From Paradesulfitobacterium ferrireducens (GTDB lineage: Bacteria > Bacillota > Desulfitobacteriia > Desulfitobacteriales > Desulfitobacteriaceae), in assembly GCF_017310645.1 (NCBI RefSeq), contig NZ_JAFLRH010000015.1, positions 103,512 to 167,511 on the forward strand: 64,000 bases of DNA. Direction: 5' to 3'. The position numbers were made by a program, and so were the translations under genes. A model generated the notes under the pieces. That model was not told the DNA's origin. It worked only from the letters and a program-made list of their open reading frames with translations, and ran no database searches. Below are positions 9,276 to 16,556 of this stretch, in pieces. The first letter of the stretch is position 1; each line of letters begins with the position of its first letter.

Positions 9276-10256
9276 TTGTCTAAACTTACATTAAAACACA
9301 GATACCTTTCCGCCTTACTTATTTTATCCCTGCTTCTCACCCTGGCCTTGTCCGGGTGCGGCACAGCCAATCAAAACACCCCCGCTCCGGACAAAAGCGC
9401 GGGCACAGCCTCAGCCCGGCAAAGCACATACCCCTTAACAATCAAGGATGATTCCGGTACCGAGGTCACACTCCCGGCTGAACCTAAACGCATCGTCTCC
9501 TTCGTGCCCAGCTCGACTGAAACCCTTTTCGCCCTGGGCCTGGACGGAAAAGTAGCAGCCGTCACCAAGTATGACGATTATCCGCAGGGCGTGCAGCAAA
9601 AAGTCGAGTATGTGTTTGAAGACAGCCTTCACCCCAACACCGAGCAAATCCTGAAACTCAACCCGGATTTAATCATTCTCGGCATGCATGACGAAAAAAC
9701 AATTCAATCCATCCGCAATCTCAAAATCCCGGTCGTCATCTTTAACCCGCAAAACCTGGATTCCACCTACCAAACCATTGAGAAGTTCGGACAGATCACA
9801 AACAAACAGGAGCAAGCCAAAAAACTGGTCTCGGACATGAAAGCCAAAGAACAGGCTATTACTCAAAAAGTAGCCACTATTAAAGAAGCTGACCGCCTGA
9901 AAGTATTTGTTGAAGTCGACCCCAACCTCTTTACTCCGGGCAAAGGCACCTTCCTCGACCAGCTCGTGACCATGGCCGGCGGGATCAATATCGCCGGTGA
10001 TGTCAACGACTGGGCCCAATACAGCAGCGAACAGGTGATCTCCAAAAATCCGCAGGTCATCTTTGACACTTACAGCTACTACCAGAAAGACGCCAAAGAA
10101 GGCATCCTCTCCCGCCAAGGCTGGCAAAACATCGAAGCCGTCAAAAACAAACGTGTCATCGACCTCGACAGCGACATGGTCACCCGCCCCGGCCCCCGCA
10201 TCGTTGACGGTCTCGAATCCATCGCCAAAGCACTGTACCCAGATCTCTTTAAGTAA
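9276..10256 (+). CDS. btuF: Cobalamin ABC transporter, substrate-binding lipoprotein
   Basis: This 326-residue protein is a BtuF/FepB-type periplasmic-binding lipoprotein with a lipobox (LLTLALSGCGTA) and two Rossmann-like lobes typical of cluster-A helical-backbone binding proteins. Visible signatures are PKRIVSFVPSSTETLFALGL and the C-terminal RPGPRIVDGLESIAKAL. It captures corrinoid outside the cell and delivers it to BtuCD. The start is TTG at 9276 behind AGGGAGGAA. The cobalamin riboswitch in its leader makes B12 or another corrinoid the most likely ligand rather than iron-siderophore. Confidence 0.9.
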   Translation: MSKLTLKHRYLSALLILSLLLTLALSGCGTANQNTPAPDKSAGTASARQSTYPLTIKDDSGTEVTLPAEPKRIVSFVPSSTETLFALGLDGKVAAVTKYDDYPQGVQQKVEYVFEDSLHPNTEQILKLNPDLIILGMHDEKTIQSIRNLKIPVVIFNPQNLDSTYQTIEKFGQITNKQEQAKKLVSDMKAKEQAITQKVATIKEADRLKVFVEVDPNLFTPGKGTFLDQLVTMAGGINIAGDVNDWAQYSSEQVISKNPQVIFDTYSYYQKDAKEGILSRQGWQNIEAVKNKRVIDLDSDMVTRPGPRIVDGLESIAKALYPDLFK

Positions 10257-10266
10257 GGCTTTATTC

Positions 10267-10316
10267 TTAGTCCTGACTCCTGAATACTGACTCCTGACTC
10301 CTGACTTCTGAATACT
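10267..10316. repeat. CTCCTGA heptamer tandem repeats
   Basis: The btuF-btuC gap is largely made of imperfect heptamers TCCTGAC/TCCTGAA (about seven units). The same heptamer family recurs at 8552, 31901 and inside the coding frame at 45375-45480. Confidence 0.75.
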
Positions 10317-10344
10317 AACAAAGCTGACTGAGGAAGGTTCCTGC

Positions 10345-11388
10345 ATGAGAGCTAAACTGAGACTGAACAAAATAACTATTGCCGGGGGGCTTGTCTTCCT
10401 GCTCCTTCTCTCTGTCGTGCTCAGCTCAATGATCGGCTCAGTCAAGCTCCCGTTTGGGCTTTCCCTGCGCATCCTGTTTTCGCACGTTCCGGGGCTAGAC
10501 CTAACCCCTACCTGGACCCTTGCTCAGAACTCCATTGTCTGGGAGCTGCGCCTGCCGCGCATTTTCCTGTCCTTGGTCGTAGGCGGAATGCTTTCCTCCG
10601 CCGGAGTGGCCTTTCAGGGCATTCTGCGCAACCCCCTGGCTGACCCTTATATCCTGGGGGTATCCGTCGGAGCAGCCTTCGGAGCCGCCGCCTCCATTAT
10701 CTTCTTTACCCACTCCACCGGCTGGGGACAGTTTGCCCTCCCCCTCTTCTCTTTTGCCGGCGGGCTGATTTCTCTTTGGTTTGTCCTGGCTTTGGCCCAG
10801 CACCAAGGACAGCGCGAACGCGAAACCTTAATCCTGGCCGGAGTGGTAACCCAGGCTTTAATCGGAGCTTTCCTCTCGTTTCTGATCGCCATCTCGGGCC
10901 AGCAGATGGACTTGATTGTCTTTTGGATGATGGGCTCGCTCGCCAACCGTTCCTGGACGGATCTATGGATTCTCTTGCCTTATTTCGGGCTCGGCTACAC
11001 CTACCTCTCGATGCAGGTGCGCGACCTGAACATTATCGCCTTGGGGGAAAATGCCGCGACTTACTTGGGCATGGATGTTGAGAAGAAGAAAATTCGGGTC
11101 TTGATCATTGGTTCCCTGCTTACAGCGGCCGCCGTATCGGTTGTCGGTATCATCGGCTTTGTCGGGCTCATCGTCCCGCACCTTATGCGCTTAATCGCGG
11201 GGCCGGACCACCGTGTGCTTTTACCTTTGTCAACTCTCGCCGGAGCGGTATTCTTACTCTGGTCCGACACCCTGGCCCGCACCCTGCTCCCTTCCCGCGA
11301 AATCCCGATCGGGGTAATCACCGCTTTTGTGGGTGCGCCGTTCTTTGCCTTTCTGCTGAAAAAAGGTTTAAGGAGGAAAAGCGCTTGA
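10345..11388 (+). CDS. btuC: Cobalamin ABC transporter permease (FecCD family)
   Basis: This 347-residue integral membrane protein is of the FecCD/BtuC type with about ten transmembrane segments. Signatures include LRLPRIFLSLVVGGMLSSAG, FQGILRNPLADPYILGVS and the ATPase-coupling region FVGLIVPHLMRLIAG. It forms the translocation channel for corrinoid with the ATPase encoded immediately downstream, whose TTG start overlaps this gene's stop. It is the second gene of the riboswitch-controlled operon, separated from btuF by the heptamer repeats. Confidence 0.93.
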   Translation: MRAKLRLNKITIAGGLVFLLLLSVVLSSMIGSVKLPFGLSLRILFSHVPGLDLTPTWTLAQNSIVWELRLPRIFLSLVVGGMLSSAGVAFQGILRNPLADPYILGVSVGAAFGAAASIIFFTHSTGWGQFALPLFSFAGGLISLWFVLALAQHQGQRERETLILAGVVTQALIGAFLSFLIAISGQQMDLIVFWMMGSLANRSWTDLWILLPYFGLGYTYLSMQVRDLNIIALGENAATYLGMDVEKKKIRVLIIGSLLTAAAVSVVGIIGFVGLIVPHLMRLIAGPDHRVLLPLSTLAGAVFLLWSDTLARTLLPSREIPIGVITAFVGAPFFAFLLKKGLRRKSA

Positions 11389-12164
11389 AGCTCTTTGAAG
11401 TTGTTAAGGCCGGCCATGATTTTGGGAATGCTCCGGTGCTAAGAGATGTCAGCTTTGAGATTGAAGAAGGCGAGTCTTTTGGGATTATCGGTCCCAACGG
11501 CAGCGGAAAATCGACCTTGATTAAAGGCATGACCGGACTTCTCTCCTTAACCCGGGGAGAGGTGCGCTATCGCGGCCGCCCGGTCAAAGCCATTGCCAAG
11601 AAAGAGCTGGCGCGTCAAATCGCCGTCCTGGAGCAGGAAGGCACCCCGGCGCTCACTTTTTCCGTGGAAGAAATCGTAGCCATGGGCCGCTACCCCTGGC
11701 TCAAGCCACTGGCTGATTTAAGCCTTCGGGACCAAGGCCTTGTGCGGAATGTACTCAAATCCCTCGGCCTTTGGGAAATCCGCACCCAGTCCATTGCCAC
11801 TTTAAGCGGCGGCCAGCGCCAGCTGGTGTCCCTGGCCCGCGCCATGGCCCAGGAGCCGCAGGTCCTGATTCTCGATGAACCCACAACTTATCTCGATATC
11901 GGGCATCAGACCCTGGTCATGGAGCACGTGCGCCGGTGGCACGCCGAACAAGGAATTACCGTCATCATGGTTCTGCACGACCTTAATCTGGCGGCCCAGT
12001 ACTGCACCAAACTCCTGCTCCTGGAAGACGGGCAGGTCCGCAGCTGCGGTGATATGAGCGAAGTGCTTAAAGAAGGCATTATCTCCAAAGTCTATCATAC
12101 GGACCTGATCATGATCGAACATCCCGTGCTAGGGGTGCCTCAGTTTTTGCTCACGAGCAAATAG
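11385..12164 (+). CDS. btuD: Cobalamin ABC transporter ATP-binding protein
   Basis: This 259-residue ABC ATPase has Walker A (GPNGSGKST), the ABC signature (LSGGQRQL), Walker B (VLILDEPTTYLDI) and the switch His (LHDLNLAAQY). It powers the BtuC permease. The start is TTG at 11385, with AAGGAGGAAAAG in front, overlapping the btuC stop. The order F-C-D and the riboswitch identify the set as a corrinoid importer. Confidence 0.92.
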   Translation: MKLFEVVKAGHDFGNAPVLRDVSFEIEEGESFGIIGPNGSGKSTLIKGMTGLLSLTRGEVRYRGRPVKAIAKKELARQIAVLEQEGTPALTFSVEEIVAMGRYPWLKPLADLSLRDQGLVRNVLKSLGLWEIRTQSIATLSGGQRQLVSLARAMAQEPQVLILDEPTTYLDIGHQTLVMEHVRRWHAEQGITVIMVLHDLNLAAQYCTKLLLLEDGQVRSCGDMSEVLKEGIISKVYHTDLIMIEHPVLGVPQFLLTSK

Positions 12165-12256
12165 AGTGCTTGTTATTTCTTTCAAATAGGTGTATTTTTG
12201 TTGAGGACTCACAATATATCAGAGCTCACAATATTAGTAAAATCGGAGAGTTACCT

Positions 12257-13207
12257 ATGCACCTATCGTTATCCAACTCCAAAATTTCTTCTTTCCATAT
12301 CAAAGCCTATGCATTTCTTGCCCTTGCAGCTTTCCTTTATGCCGGCAATGTGATCGTAGGCCGCCTTATCTCTTTTCAAATCCCCCCGGGGGCTTTAGCC
12401 GTCTTACGTTCGGCCCTGGGGTTAATCGTTCTGGTGCCCTTGGCTTGGAACCAGCTTGTGCACGGACCCAGGCCCGACAAGCTGGACCTCCTGCGCCTGG
12501 CCAACATGGGTTTTTGGGGGATCGCCGCAGCTTACTCGCTTTTCCTGGTGGGAATTCAATACAGCCCGGCCAATAATGCCGCGATTATAATTGCCACTAA
12601 CCCGGCCATAACCAACCTCTTACTTGCCATTGGCTGGCATGTAAAACCCACGAAGGGCCGCGTTTTGGGGATTGCTACCTCATTTTTGGGTTTACTCCTG
12701 GTTTTTAGCCAGGGGTCCTTAAGTCATTTGCTGGCCTTGAAACTCAGCCCGAGTGACCTGCTCCTCCTGGCCAATATTACATCTGTTGCCCTGTTCAACA
12801 TTTTCGCCCAGGATATAATGGTCAAATTCTCCCCGCTTGTGACGACTGTCTATTCTCTGTTTTTTGGGACCATCTTTCTCATCCCGTACGGTGTCTGGGA
12901 TGCAATTCACGGCGTGTGGCATTTATCTTGGCATATGTGGGCAAGTGCCTTCTACATGGGCGTAGTTGTTACAGGTTTCGCGATATTTGTGAACTTCATA
13001 GGAATTAGCATGGTCGGAAGCGGCAAAGCGGCAATCTTCAGCAACCTAAACCCGATCTTTACAATTCTCCTTAGCGTGGCGATACTTAATGAACAACTCA
13101 TGCCTTACCACTGGATAGGCATGCTCTTGGTCTTAGCCGGGATTTACCTCTCTGTCTCAACCAAAAAAATAACACTCCGGCATAAGAGCCCTTCCGTTAA
13201 GTCTTAA
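12257..13207 (+). CDS. EamA/DMT-superfamily transporter
   Basis: This integral membrane protein (about 316 residues) has roughly ten transmembrane helices arranged as two EamA repeats, the drug/metabolite transporter fold. Typical segments are FLYAGNVIVGRLIS in the first repeat and KAAIFSNLNPIFTILLSVAI in the second. The frame is open from 12170, but the ATG at 12257 has a GGAGAG ribosome site 6 nt upstream and starts just before the first helix, so I chose it. Its substrate is unknown; the family moves amino acids, metabolites or drugs. It ends 8 nt before a strong hairpin. Confidence 0.85.
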   Translation: MHLSLSNSKISSFHIKAYAFLALAAFLYAGNVIVGRLISFQIPPGALAVLRSALGLIVLVPLAWNQLVHGPRPDKLDLLRLANMGFWGIAAAYSLFLVGIQYSPANNAAIIIATNPAITNLLLAIGWHVKPTKGRVLGIATSFLGLLLVFSQGSLSHLLALKLSPSDLLLLANITSVALFNIFAQDIMVKFSPLVTTVYSLFFGTIFLIPYGVWDAIHGVWHLSWHMWASAFYMGVVVTGFAIFVNFIGISMVGSGKAAIFSNLNPIFTILLSVAILNEQLMPYHWIGMLLVLAGIYLSVSTKKITLRHKSPSVKS

Positions 13208-13215
13208 ACAAAATA

Positions 13216-13253
13216 CTCTGCTTGAGGCCCCCCATGGCGGGCCTCAAGCAGAG
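13216..13253. terminator. Strong hairpin between convergent genes
   Basis: CTCTGCTTGAGGCCC and its exact complement GGGCCTCAAGCAGAG form a 15-bp stem with an 8-nt loop. It lies between the rightward DMT gene and the leftward dehydrogenase gene, so it probably ends both transcripts, although no strong T-run follows on either side. Confidence 0.65.
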
Positions 13254-13297
13254 AATCAACCTCTGTAAATTTAGTGACAAAACGAAAGCGTCCGAAC

Positions 13298-14269
13298 TCA
13301 AAGCCGGATAACCTCCGGGTTTAGCACATTCGTGGGCTTCCCCTGAGCAAACTGTTCCAGATTGCTGACCGTCATGTGCAGAATATTAATGACTGCATCC
13401 GGAGAATTAAATCCGGTGTGGGGGGTCATGACGACATTATCAAGCCCCAGGAGCGGGTTATCTTCCGCCAGGGGCTCCCGGTCGAACACATCAATCCCGG
13501 CCCCGGCAAGATAACCGCTTTGAAGAAGTTCTGTCAAAGCGAGCGTATCCACAAGCTCCGCCCTGGCGGTATTAATAAAAATACTGTTTGGCTTTAAGAG
13601 CTGAAGCTCTTTTCTCCCGAGCAGCCCCCGGGTTTCTTCATTCAAAGCCAGGTGCAGGGAGATTATGTCCGCGCTTTTCAGCAAATCCTCCAATTTCACA
13701 AACCGGACCCCGCTCCGTTCCGCCCGCGCGGGCGACGGGTGCCTGGTCCAGCACACGACCCGCATGCCTAAGGCCCGGCAGAGCACGGCCATCCGCTCCC
13801 CGATCCCGCCCAGCCCGATGAGGCCGATGGTCTTGCCCGCCAGTTCCAGGCTCATGCGGGATTGATCGAAAATCCCCGCTCTCAAATCCGAATTCCCCCG
13901 GCACACATGTTTGGCCACGGCCAGAAGCAAGGCCAGCGCATGCTCCGCTACCGTATTGTTGCCATACCCCGGAGTATTGGTCACAATCACCCCGGCTGCG
14001 CTGGCCTTTTGGATATTGATAAAGTTGCCCGCCCCTATCCCCAGGTAATTAATAAGCTTAAGGTTGGGGCAGCGGTCAAATACCCTGTCAGGCAGCTTCT
14101 GGGTTTGGATCACCGCCTCCGCATCCCCGATGCGGCGCACGTACTCTTCCGGATCCTGCGGCATTTTCTCGTACATAATAAATTCGCCCAAGCTCTGGAG
14201 CCGGGCGCGCAGTTCCGGAGAAAGCAATTCTACATATTGAGAATCTGCATCCGGATAAACGATCTTCAT
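13298..14269 (-). CDS. D-isomer-specific 2-hydroxyacid dehydrogenase
   Basis: This NAD-dependent dehydrogenase of 323 residues belongs to the D-2-hydroxyacid/phosphoglycerate dehydrogenase family. It has an N-terminal catalytic lobe, a Rossmann lobe with GLGGIGERM, and the family motifs NSIFINTARAELVD (catalytic Arg region), GIDVFDREPL (Glu) and the late His in VVMTPHTGFNS. It should interconvert a 2-keto acid and a D-2-hydroxyacid. The length fits a short form without an ACT domain, so hydroxypyruvate, glyoxylate or phosphoglycerate are possible substrates and I cannot choose. GGGGAGG lies upstream of the ATG. Confidence 0.9.
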   Translation of the reverse strand: MKIVYPDADSQYVELLSPELRARLQSLGEFIMYEKMPQDPEEYVRRIGDAEAVIQTQKLPDRVFDRCPNLKLINYLGIGAGNFINIQKASAAGVIVTNTPGYGNNTVAEHALALLLAVAKHVCRGNSDLRAGIFDQSRMSLELAGKTIGLIGLGGIGERMAVLCRALGMRVVCWTRHPSPARAERSGVRFVKLEDLLKSADIISLHLALNEETRGLLGRKELQLLKPNSIFINTARAELVDTLALTELLQSGYLAGAGIDVFDREPLAEDNPLLGLDNVVMTPHTGFNSPDAVINILHMTVSNLEQFAQGKPTNVLNPEVIRL

Positions 14270-14300
14270 CTCTCAAGGCCTCCCCTGACGTCTTAAATGT

Positions 14301-14396
14301 TTGATTCTCGGAATCGGGCTTGTGGTCTTAGTGTCCCTCGTGTATTACCTCATTTATGACGGCAAAGATATCCGGCTCCTGCCCAAGGTAAAGTAG
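14301..14396 (+). CDS. Possible 31-residue membrane peptide or gene remnant
   Basis: A short frame starting TTG at 14301 encodes a strongly hydrophobic stretch, LILGIGLVVLVSLVYYLIY, followed by DGKDIRLLPKVK and a stop. It looks like a single-pass membrane peptide or the 3' end of a decayed gene. There is no ribosome-binding site, so it may not be translated. It occupies the gap between two leftward genes. Confidence 0.25.
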   Translation: MILGIGLVVLVSLVYYLIYDGKDIRLLPKVK

Positions 14397-14419
14397 CCAA
14401 AGCAGTGACACCTAACTTC

Positions 14420-14953
14420 TCACTTATTGGGAAACACTCCGCCATGCAAAGACCGGACGTCCGAAATATTAAAGAAGGTATCCGGGGCCACCTCATTAAT
14501 GATAGTGATAATACGAGGCTGGTCCTTTCTTTTGGCCGTTACTACCAGAATCTCACGCGGTCCGGAGCGTCCCTCCCCTGTCAGCACGGTTACCCCATAA
14601 TTCACTTGGCGCAGCTTGCTCACCAGTTCTTCTGCATGATCCGGGTAAGGAAACACCTGAATCACTACAAAGCCGACGGCCATCCTGTTCTCAATATAAG
14701 AACCAATAAAATTCCCGGAAGCAAAACCTGCCGCATAGACCAGGATCCGTCCGAAATCATTAAGTCCTCCGGCCATAACCGTACTTAAGGCCACCACATA
14801 AATACAAATCTCAAAAAAACCGATCACCGCCGCCGGGATCGCATATCCCCTAGCCAAAAGCAGAATCCGGAATACATCCAATGACACATCCGCAATACGG
14901 GCAAAGAAAATAAAAAAGTAGCTCAAAATCGGATATGCAGCCATGATCTCCAA
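14420..14953 (-). CDS. UPF0316 (DUF2179) membrane protein
   Basis: This 177-residue protein has three N-terminal transmembrane segments (about residues 8-80) followed by a soluble DUF2179 domain with GYGV-type spacing (VNYGVTVLTGEGRSGPREILVVTAKRK cut here to its key parts GEGRSGPRE and VTAKRKD). It matches the UPF0316/YebE-like family of unknown function; related YitT proteins share the DUF2179 domain. The TTG start at 14953 sits 8 nt behind GGAGG, better placed than the ATG three codons later. It is not obviously part of an operon. Confidence 0.8.
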   Translation of the reverse strand: MEIMAAYPILSYFFIFFARIADVSLDVFRILLLARGYAIPAAVIGFFEICIYVVALSTVMAGGLNDFGRILVYAAGFASGNFIGSYIENRMAVGFVVIQVFPYPDHAEELVSKLRQVNYGVTVLTGEGRSGPREILVVTAKRKDQPRIITIINEVAPDTFFNISDVRSLHGGVFPNK

Positions 14954-15273
14954 GCAAGCACCCTCCCTACACCTTCGGACTTAGCTAATAATATGGTCGA
15001 TATCAATGCTACTAAGGGATTGAAGCCTAAGGCTATTTTACCTTAGTTCTTGTGCTGAGCATAGGGGGGACCAAGCAAACCGTGCACTTTTTGGGCAGCC
15101 GATACTTTAAGGTAACTTATCGGTAACGAAGCTATCTGATTCTTATTATTTTTACGTTTTTTGTAAAAATTTTTAGGATTAATTTACTATTTCCGGAAGG
15201 TTTCTGCTTGATTGTGTAGAATAGTATGCTTTAGAGATTACAAGTTTTTGCATAATTGGATGGTGGTTTTAGC
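14954..15273. promoter_or_regulatory. 320-bp leader region upstream of the agr-like locus
   Basis: No gene is seen here. The right part is AT-rich, as expected for a promoter in front of the rightward agr-like operon. Around 15050-15140 the sequence includes GACCAAGCAAACCGTGCAC and a short inverted pair CCGATA/TATCGG with a GGTAAC nearby, which looks like a structured leader. I compared it mentally with c-di-GMP, c-di-AMP and other riboswitch consensus sequences and found no match. Confidence 0.35.
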
Positions 15274-15723
15274 TTGAATATCCCTATTTTAGCATTAATT
15301 TTTCAAGGGATACCTGAACAAATTGCCTTGGTAACTTTAGCTTTTGTGATCAAGAGGATGCCCCTTAAATGGAAACTCATTGTACCGATTGGGCTGGTGT
15401 TAGCTATCGTTTCATTCCTGATCAGACTATTAGCCTTACCTTTCGGACTGCATACCATTTTTATCGTGATATTGCTGTTTATTTCTTTAATCTGGGCAGG
15501 CAAAGGGGATATCAGTCTATCTCTCCTTGCAAGCTTATTAAGTGTTTTGGCTTTAATCTTATTCGAGAGTCTTTCCTTATCCATTCTAATGCCGCTCTTG
15601 GGAATAACATCGGAGAGCCTTCTGACAGACTTCGTTCTTCGCATCTTTTTAGGTGAACCTCAAGTCATTCTTATCTTTTTATCTGCTTATTTCGTAAACA
15701 GGCTCCTCCATAAAAGGAAGTGA
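15274..15723 (+). CDS. Membrane protein of unknown function, first gene of agr-like operon
   Basis: I do not recognise the family. The protein (about 149 residues) is almost entirely hydrophobic, with four to five predicted transmembrane helices and a basic tail (NRLLHKRK). The frame opens with a TTG at 15256, but the TTG at 15274 is the one spaced correctly behind GGTGG. Its stop overlaps or abuts the AgrB ribosome site, so it is co-transcribed with agrB and agrD. A role in peptide-signal handling or sensing is suggested only by that context. Confidence 0.6.
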   Translation: MNIPILALIFQGIPEQIALVTLAFVIKRMPLKWKLIVPIGLVLAIVSFLIRLLALPFGLHTIFIVILLFISLIWAGKGDISLSLLASLLSVLALILFESLSLSILMPLLGITSESLLTDFVLRIFLGEPQVILIFLSAYFVNRLLHKRK

Positions 15724-15728
15724 AAGCC

Positions 15729-16319
15729 ATGAATCTTGCTGAAATGAGCCAACAACTTACGATTGCCCTTACAAACCAATTAAACTACGACGAAGAAAAA
15801 AGGGAAATTATCGCTTACGCGATTGAAACTGCACTTTTAGCCATCTCCGGCGCATTTCTTATTTTAGTATTCGGATTACTTTTGAATGCCCTGGTGCCTG
15901 CACTGATTGCCGCAGCTTTCGGCGGTTCTTTGCGCAGAGTTTCCGGCGGAGCTCATTTCAACACACCTCTAAAATGCTTGTTTTCCGGTGCTCTCATGTA
16001 TAGCGTGATTGGTTTCTTAGCTGTTAAACTCATGAATTTAAATCTTATGAACCAGTCTTTTCTCTTAATTCTTTTAATATCTTCTCTGTTGGCTGTATCT
16101 ATTTTGTCTCCGGTTCAAAGTGAAGCGAAACCAATCCATTCCAAGAGCCTTAGACACAAACTTAAAATAGCCTCGATTGTCTTTGTTCTGCTAACGGCTC
16201 TAATTACCTACATAAGTACAAATTCCTTAGTGAACATTAGTGCAGTTCTAGGTGTATTCAGTCAAAGTATCACCTTGCTGCCTATGTTTAATAAAAAAGG
16301 AGGTGAAATGGGTTTATGA
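15729..16319 (+). CDS. agrB: AgrB-family peptide-processing membrane protease
   Basis: This 196-residue integral membrane protein is an AgrB-type cysteine endopeptidase, which trims and cyclises an AgrD pre-peptide. The catalytic pair is visible in GGAHFNTPLKC: His76 and Cys83, the spacing seen in staphylococcal AgrB (His77/Cys84). Five or six transmembrane helices surround it. I chose ATG 15729 behind AGGAAGTG rather than the in-frame GTG at 15720. Its TGA overlaps the ATG of agrD (ATGA at 16316-16319), a tight coupling that supports function together. Confidence 0.9.
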   Translation: MNLAEMSQQLTIALTNQLNYDEEKREIIAYAIETALLAISGAFLILVFGLLLNALVPALIAAAFGGSLRRVSGGAHFNTPLKCLFSGALMYSVIGFLAVKLMNLNLMNQSFLLILLISSLLAVSILSPVQSEAKPIHSKSLRHKLKIASIVFVLLTALITYISTNSLVNISAVLGVFSQSITLLPMFNKKGGEMGL

Positions 16320-16438
16320 AGAAAGTAATTTTCACGGCTATTTCCTCCGTCTTACTGCTTCTTGCAAGCGCTACCTCTGTATTTGCCTGTGGTTGGCTCT
16401 TGTACCAACCCAAGACTCCGAAAGCACTGCAAAAATAA
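16316..16438 (+). CDS. agrD: AgrD-like cyclic autoinducer pre-peptide
   Basis: This 40-residue gene encodes an N-terminal amphipathic/hydrophobic leader (MKKVIFTAISSVLLLLASA), then SVFACGWLLYQPKTPKALQK. The CGWLLYQPKxPK pattern matches the cyclic lactone autoinducer peptide family of Clostridia. Cys25 is the expected residue for thiolactone ring formation by AgrB. A strong AAAAAGGAGGTG ribosome site lies inside agrB, and the start overlaps the agrB stop. The mature signal and cleavage site cannot be fixed from sequence alone. Confidence 0.9.
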   Translation: MKKVIFTAISSVLLLLASATSVFACGWLLYQPKTPKALQK

Positions 16439-16483
16439 CGCGGCACACTAAACTGTTTTAGACATAGCATTTTACACTATAGG

Positions 16484-16514
16484 GTTAAAAGCTGGGGATA
16501 ACCCAGCTTTTAAC
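16484..16514 (+). terminator. Hairpin after agrD
   Basis: GTTAAAAGCTGGG and CCCAGCTTTTAAC form a 13-bp perfect stem with a 5-nt loop between agrD and the kinase gene. The T-run after it is weak, so it may be a partial terminator or mRNA-stabilising structure that sets different levels of signal and kinase. Confidence 0.6.
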
Positions 16515-16556
16515 ACTTTATCATAGAAATTACAAAAGTCTTTGGAGGCTCTCGTA

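Noticed and set aside
9276..12164. Iron-siderophore uptake operon
   Set aside because: The protein families would allow it, but the leader is a cobalamin riboswitch.
15050..15140. c-di-GMP (GEMM) riboswitch
   Set aside because: GCAAACC is present, but the conserved GACGCAAAGCC part and the receptor helix are missing.
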